A DNA stretch of 64,000 bases from Onchidella celtica (lineage: Eukaryota; Mollusca; Gastropoda; Systellommatophora; Onchidiidae), in the NCBI GenBank assembly GCA_963931925.1, contig OZ007579.1, positions 24,833,269 to 24,897,268 of the forward strand. The letters run 5' to 3'. How positions within the stretch are numbered: position 1 is the stretch's first letter; the number at the start of each line of letters is the position of its first letter. The notes beneath the pieces were generated by a model. That model ran no database searches, was not told the origin of the DNA, and saw only the letters and a program-made list of their open reading frames with translations. Both the position numbers and the translations under genes were made by a program. Positions 59,061-64,000 of the stretch are shown here, piece after piece.

Positions 59061-59474
59061 TCAATCACGCCAGTCAGAATACCCTAAACCAGAAAACAGC
59101 AGTTTAGAGTTGATAGGTTTAGGGTATCTTATTCCAAAATTGGTGATCGTGATATATGGAACGCTTTCCACGATTCTATAGTCATCAGTCTTACAGAAGA
59201 CAGGCAGACGATGTTTATGATTGTAGACAAAAGTTGTTGGGTTTGCTTGTTTGGGGAACACCTGAACTCTCCGGATCACGAAGAAGAGAGAACCTGCCCA
59301 TTCATATTGTGTCAAATTCATAACAGTTCTGAGCCAGTCATGACACTTAGGGAATAAGCTGAGAAGCTGCAAGTTAATGAATGTAGAGATATCAGAATTT
59401 GTCATACAAAATCCTGAAGTGCAGCCATAAAAAATCAAGAGGCTTATGAGATTTTGAGTGATGAAAAGTAGCAC
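59061..59474 (-). other. Unassigned open frame, 137 codons
   Basis: The product is of normal complexity (KCHDWLRTVMNLTQYEWAG, VIRRVQVFPKQANPTTFVYN) with a hydrophobic start, but I recognise no family and see no splice partner. A short inverted repeat (ATACCCTAAACC/GGTTTAGGGTAT, 59089-59129) lies inside its 3' part, which hints at a mobile element. It may be a fragment of one, an exon, or chance. Confidence 0.25.
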
Positions 59475-60446
59475 AAGGAATAGGACTTTCAGGGCCCGTG
59501 TGTAGTATTCTTGAATTGAAAACTGATGTCACCACCTAAATTATTGATTTGGCATGCAGTAAGGTGTGGGACAGGATAAAAACCACCTGTTGCGTATTTG
59601 CCACACCGTGAAAGCTTAAACGTTTTACCTAGAAAAAAACATTTCATGTCCTGCACAGGTACTCTCTCAGTCTCTGTTCCTACGGTATGCTAACTTGTTC
59701 TGACAGTTTCCAGTGAATGCGTTGTTTTCTGCAACTGACTTTTTTTTTTAACAAGCATTTAAAACTATCAGTTCGCAAGGACATTTGATTTGTAGTGTTT
59801 TGTTCTGTTATTGGATTTGCAAACACTTTGTTGATTACAATGTTTACCCATGAAGATGTTAAAGAAAGAAGAAAAATAAGACAAGAAAGCATATTATTCA
59901 GTGGACATCTTTAAAGTAATCTCACAGTTTAATGATTTTCGCAGTGAAAAATATTGTATCACTTCTTATGTGATTGAAACTTTCATTGGCAGCTGCCAGT
60001 TGACATGATGGGGACGAGCAATTTCAGTGTCTGTGCAAGTGTGCTGATATGATGAAAATAAACCATTTTTTTACACTGGGAAGATTGTAGAATGAAATTA
60101 GGCAATTCCTATTCCAGGAGTAGACACATTGACTGATTGAGCCTTTTCTCCGACAAGTTTGCAAAGTAACACAAATATGTGTCGTTGTGAAACTGTACAT
60201 CGCAATATTTGCCCATGAAGTGTTGTTTCAGTGGCCGCTTGATAATCATTCATTGTGTTGTGGTAGTTTGAAAACAGTATGGCTTATTTTACATGCATGC
60301 AGTATAATGGGAAAGGTTAATGTGAAGGATTAATATGTATTTAATTTATTCTACTCTCTAGCCGAACATGATATTGATAATTAAATCAGAAGCAAGCAGC
60401 AGTTCTTTAAACCAACTTGTTTTTTATTTTTATTTCTGTTAAATAG

Positions 60447-61317
60447 ATGCCTCGAGGGAGGCGAAAGCGCTCCTACAGCAAGGGGAGTGATTGTCATGAT
60501 GATGATTACAGACATCACAAAAAACGTCGAGATGAAGAAACAGACTACTTTGACAGCCCTCATCGCAGAACCCGGAGGTCAGAGCAGTTAACAGTTATCA
60601 TTCTAATTATAGAAATGGTTACCAATAAATGTGAATAAATTGAATGTTTTATAATAAAGGAAGACAGGAACAATAATGAGTTAAAATTGACTTGCAAAAT
60701 CATGCCAGAAGGACATTATTCACATTGCAAATCATGAATACTACTATTCTTAAACAGGAAATATGAATAATATGATTGTGAATTTTTAGCTTTGATGCCA
60801 CAGCTTTTTATTAAATGAGTTACTTAACTTAAGATTAGGCGCCAGTCAAGTAAATGACTCAGCGTCCTTTCATGTTGTTTTTTTTTTTTTGTCATCTTTA
60901 AATTACTTTAATCCTTGAATTACATTTGTGTACTTAGTAAATTAATGCAATCATTTCCAGCATTTTGTGTAGCCTATTCAGTCATTAAATTTACTAATAT
61001 AGTCAAGTAAAGTGTTAAACAGAATTGTAAAAGACATCAATACCTTTCCTTTTCACAGCATTGATCGCAGATGCCGACATAGACGACATTATGACGACCA
61101 TCATCATCATTCTCCGTCCTATAATGCAAATAATAGCAGCACAACCACAGCCTTGGGCAGCCATCACCATCACCACCATCATCATCGAGATCATTACCAT
61201 CAAGACACAGAATCAACAGGCTACGCTGACAGTAGCGGCCATCACCGACACTCAGGAAGTAGGCGACGCCACAGGAGGAGACGTCATCACAGACACTCTT
61301 CCTACTCATCAAAGCGG
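60447..61317 (+). CDS. N-terminal part of a CDC-like (LAMMER) kinase candidate, continues beyond window
   Basis: Two exons join in phase 2: 60447-60577 (MPRGRRKRSYSKGSD.., donor GGAG|GTCAGA) and 61059-61317 (acceptor TTTTCACAG, donor CGG|GTGAGT). The 130 residues are Arg-, Ser-, His- and Asp-rich, ending SRRRHRRRRHHRHSSYSSKR. CLK kinases have such a disordered Arg/Ser-rich N-terminus, ending in a basic stretch before an SVEDDxEGHL segment and the kinase domain. They phosphorylate SR splicing factors in the nucleus. The kinase domain is not within the window, so the assignment rests on composition and layout. The ATG directly follows an acceptor-like TTTCTGTTAAATAG, which suggests a 5' UTR exon upstream. 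A run of eight His residues is unusual. Another Arg/Ser-rich splicing protein is the main alternative. Confidence 0.45.
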
Positions 61318-64000
61318 GTGAGTTATTTTGTCTGCAACTGTGTGGGTGCAGGTTTTGCACTCTTAAAGGCTGTCCCCTCAGTTAGCCCCAGTGACCACTT
61401 TCAGTATAGGATATGTAAAGACAAAATGGTCCCTTGGGAGTGAAATCGGAGGTTTAAAAATCCATAGTATAGCTGTGATCAGGCCACGTGCCCCAGGAGT
61501 TTCAACGCGGGAGGTTTAGCCAGGTAAGTCATGGCATACAAGGCACTTCTGCTGAGAGCTGATCAACAAAATACCCAATAATGTTAATTTTTATTGTTTT
61601 CTGTATGTCAGATGACTCGTGTAGTTCTGGCCAAAAGCTGCAGAGACATTGCACACCGTGTGTCAAGAAAGCAATTTTGTGTACAGGAAATATTTGTGGT
61701 GGAAGGGGTTTTTTTTTTTTTTCCTCAAAATTATTTGATCTATATGGGGAAGGGGGGAGGGCAGAATCATTCAGCAGTATGTTGAATAATGCTGATCGTA
61801 ATAATTGATTGAAGATTTGTTAATATCTTTACTGTATATGTCATGGAGCAGAAGTGCCTGTAGAGCCAGTACAGGCAGATTTAGCTCAGTCCCACCAGTC
61901 TCCGCTTTTCTCTTGCCTGTCTGGGGGAAAAGAAATTCCATATACCAGAGGGATTTCTTTGCCCTTTTCTCTCCCCTATCTTGGGATTGTATCTTAAGAT
62001 TTGTTTCAGATTAGTGGAAGTTCGGTGAGTACAAAACCATCGTTTTCATTGTGTGTAAATGCTAGATAATAATGCCCACAGCATGGCATATTTAAAAAAA
62101 AAAAACATAATAGTTTTTTTTGTTGTTTTTTTTAAACCAATTTTCTTGGAGAGTGTGATATACATGTGTGAACTTCAAGAAATGCAGTGACATTTGTGGA
62201 AACCTATACTGACGTGAACGAGTGACTGCATTCAATAGGGGTTTGGGATGGAGGACCAAAAAAAAAAAAAAAAACGTGAGGATTGTCTAGTTAAATGCAC
62301 GTTTGATGGAGATGGACTAAACTTTCAGTGGGAAGAGTAATACAAAACGTGCTTTTAATGTGGACAAGAAGTGTATGATTGATGTCTTTGTGTTGCCTGA
62401 GGGGAGGGTAAGACAGAAATTTGAGAAGTTATGATTTGTCAGAGTGATGGCAAAGGTTTAGATTATTCAGAATACACTTGCAATCTTATCCATACCTAAC
62501 AGGCTTTAATAGACTTTAATCGTAAATTTGATTTAAAATGTGTTTTTGTCTGTCTATGTGTGTGTATTGTATGCAGTTCAGTTAGTATACAATCAGTTTA
62601 TCACCACAAAACCCATTTTATTTGAGGTTCAAGTTCCTTCCCATCTTTCAACCATTCTCGTATGTGTTTGGTGCTTTCTATGCTACAAATGAAGCTGTTA
62701 CTGTGAGCTGATTGTAATGTCTTTAAATGGAGCTCTAACATGAAACTTGCCCTTTTATTCTGGGGTAAGGTCTCGACATAATTATATCTTTCCTCTCGTA
62801 ACAGGGAGATAAACCAGAAATTGTCAAGCGTATATTTAAAGGGGTTGTTCCCCTTGTATCATCCCCCTCCCACCCCCCGCTACAGCCAGCAGTGGAAAAT
62901 GCCGCAGCTTATACTCACAGATGTGGTAATACTCTATGATGTGGCGTACTTCCGTAAAATTTTTGCGACTGTTTTCTTCGAAAGAGGATATGGAGAATGG
63001 CAGCATTTGCCAAAACTTGTGAAACATCAGGTGTCGCTCTATTAGCATCGTGTACAAACTAAAGCCAAATAATTATAGAAAAAAACAAAACAAGTTTTTG
63101 AACTGGAAAGTGTGTGTGTGTGGGGGGGGGGGTGCAGGGAAAGAAAAGAGTAAGATTCGTCATGGTGGGATTTCACAAAGTTAGTGGTAAAGTTTTACTG
63201 GTAACATCCCATACAGTGTCTGAAAGCTTGCTGACTGCCAGGAGGGAAAACTACCCTCCTAGAACTGTTAGTCATTGGCTGGCTGAGCATTCCGGGAGTA
63301 TCTGATGTAGGGAATGCGTGCATTTTTAAACTCAGGCCAAGGGTTTCTATACAGGAATCCCAATGTTGTTGAGTTTGTTGCTTTACGCGGAGGTTGGGCA
63401 CTTGGGACTCGGAAAGAAGGAATCTCTGGTGCCCGCCCCCCCCCCCCCCCCAATGGTCCTGGGAGGAGAAAATTATAAATCTTGTCTCTAGGGCGCAAAG
63501 AGTAGGGAGCAGATGATGTAAGTACATGATTGACTTCAAACGCCGAGAGTCATTTCTGATGGTACAACAAATATTCTTTGGTGCCCTAGAAAATGTGTAG
63601 TTTCAGTCTGACATTCACGATGTAAAGGTTAAGACGGAGGAAGATGGAGCGCAGGTGAATGATTAGAGGATTGGAAGATAACTTTGAGTCAAGTCACTGG
63701 AGGTAAGAGCTGGCCGTGGGTTTGGGGGGGGGGGGGGAAGAAACCCACTATTCTGAGGGTGGAAAATGTAAGTCGGTAGAAAAGGCAGAGAAAGAAGGAA
63801 GTAAAAGTGAAAGAAAGCGGCAGTACAGCTGATGATGTAGGTGGAAAATTATCTTGGGTTACTGTCAGGCGTCATAAGTCAGCTGGCGATTCACCAAACC
63901 TGGCTAAAAATAGTGTCATGTGCTCACCTTTCACCTGGGCCGACGCTTCCTCCCCGTCTTTTGATTGGCTGAGTTGTGCCTGCACCTTACATCACATCAT
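61318..64000. other. Probable intron of the kinase-like gene, no exon recognised
   Basis: I looked for the SVEDD-EGHL segment and for kinase motifs and found none. G- and C-runs near 63122, 63438 and 63726 are simple repeats. Frames of up to 114 codons have no family features. Confidence 0.4.

Noticed and set aside
62806-62885. Possible next exon of the kinase-like gene after TCGTAACAG (GDKPEIVKRIFKG)
   Set aside because: Does not resemble the CLK segment expected and no donor supports it.

Overview
The window is animal genomic DNA: AT-rich, gene-poor, intron-rich and full of transposon debris and simple repeats. Introns have GT..AG borders, there are no operons, and the repeats include fold-back MITEs, Rex1- and RTE-like LINE tails and a tRNA-like SINE. 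A mollusc, probably a gastropod, is my best inference; nothing in the window names the species.

1-6.6 kb holds no gene I can recognise. At 6,646-13,218 lies a complete 6.57-kb LTR retrotransposon with identical 5-bp target duplications (ATCAG), two 619-bp LTRs that differ at only two bases, a tRNA-Pro-type primer site and one uninterrupted 1,485-codon gag-pol frame. Its RT and RNase H are Ty3/gypsy-like, but the integrase lies BEFORE the reverse transcriptase, as in Ty1/copia. Its capsid carries a SCAN-like domain. This is the layout of the Gmr1-type group and is the most striking single object here. From 13.2 to 18.8 kb there are dispersed and tandem repeats.

18.8-42.8 kb is one gene on the + strand. 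I could rebuild it as 12 exons with consistent phases (826 codons): a secreted GH18 chitinase with a signal peptide, a complete catalytic domain (DGFDMDWE), a long basic linker, twelve 10-residue Thr/Lys/Pro repeats and a C-terminal CBM14 chitin-binding domain. One catalytic-site motif is altered (MTYN instead of MTYD). Its introns hold an 81-bp minisatellite, two copies of a Rex1-like LINE tail, RTE-like and other LINE fragments, a tRNA-derived SINE, a candidate LTR, four copies of a roughly 205-265-bp MITE, hAT-like MITEs, a fold-back element and many microsatellites.

42.8-50.8 kb is mostly non-coding, with fold-back elements and a 168-bp hAT-like MITE with a perfect 8-bp duplication. At 50.8-53.2 kb, on the - strand, are two well-supported exons, and possibly a third, of a small gene of unknown function. 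One of its introns contains a 761-bp piggyBac-like element with TTAA duplications. 54-58.2 kb contains a dispersed element in two copies, one of them a 370-bp inverted repeat, each next to arrays of a TCTAGA/GATCTA-type repeat, plus a larger copy of another fold-back family. From 60.4 kb on the + strand, two exons encode an Arg/Ser/His-rich N-terminus resembling the CDC-like (LAMMER) kinases; the kinase domain would lie beyond the window.
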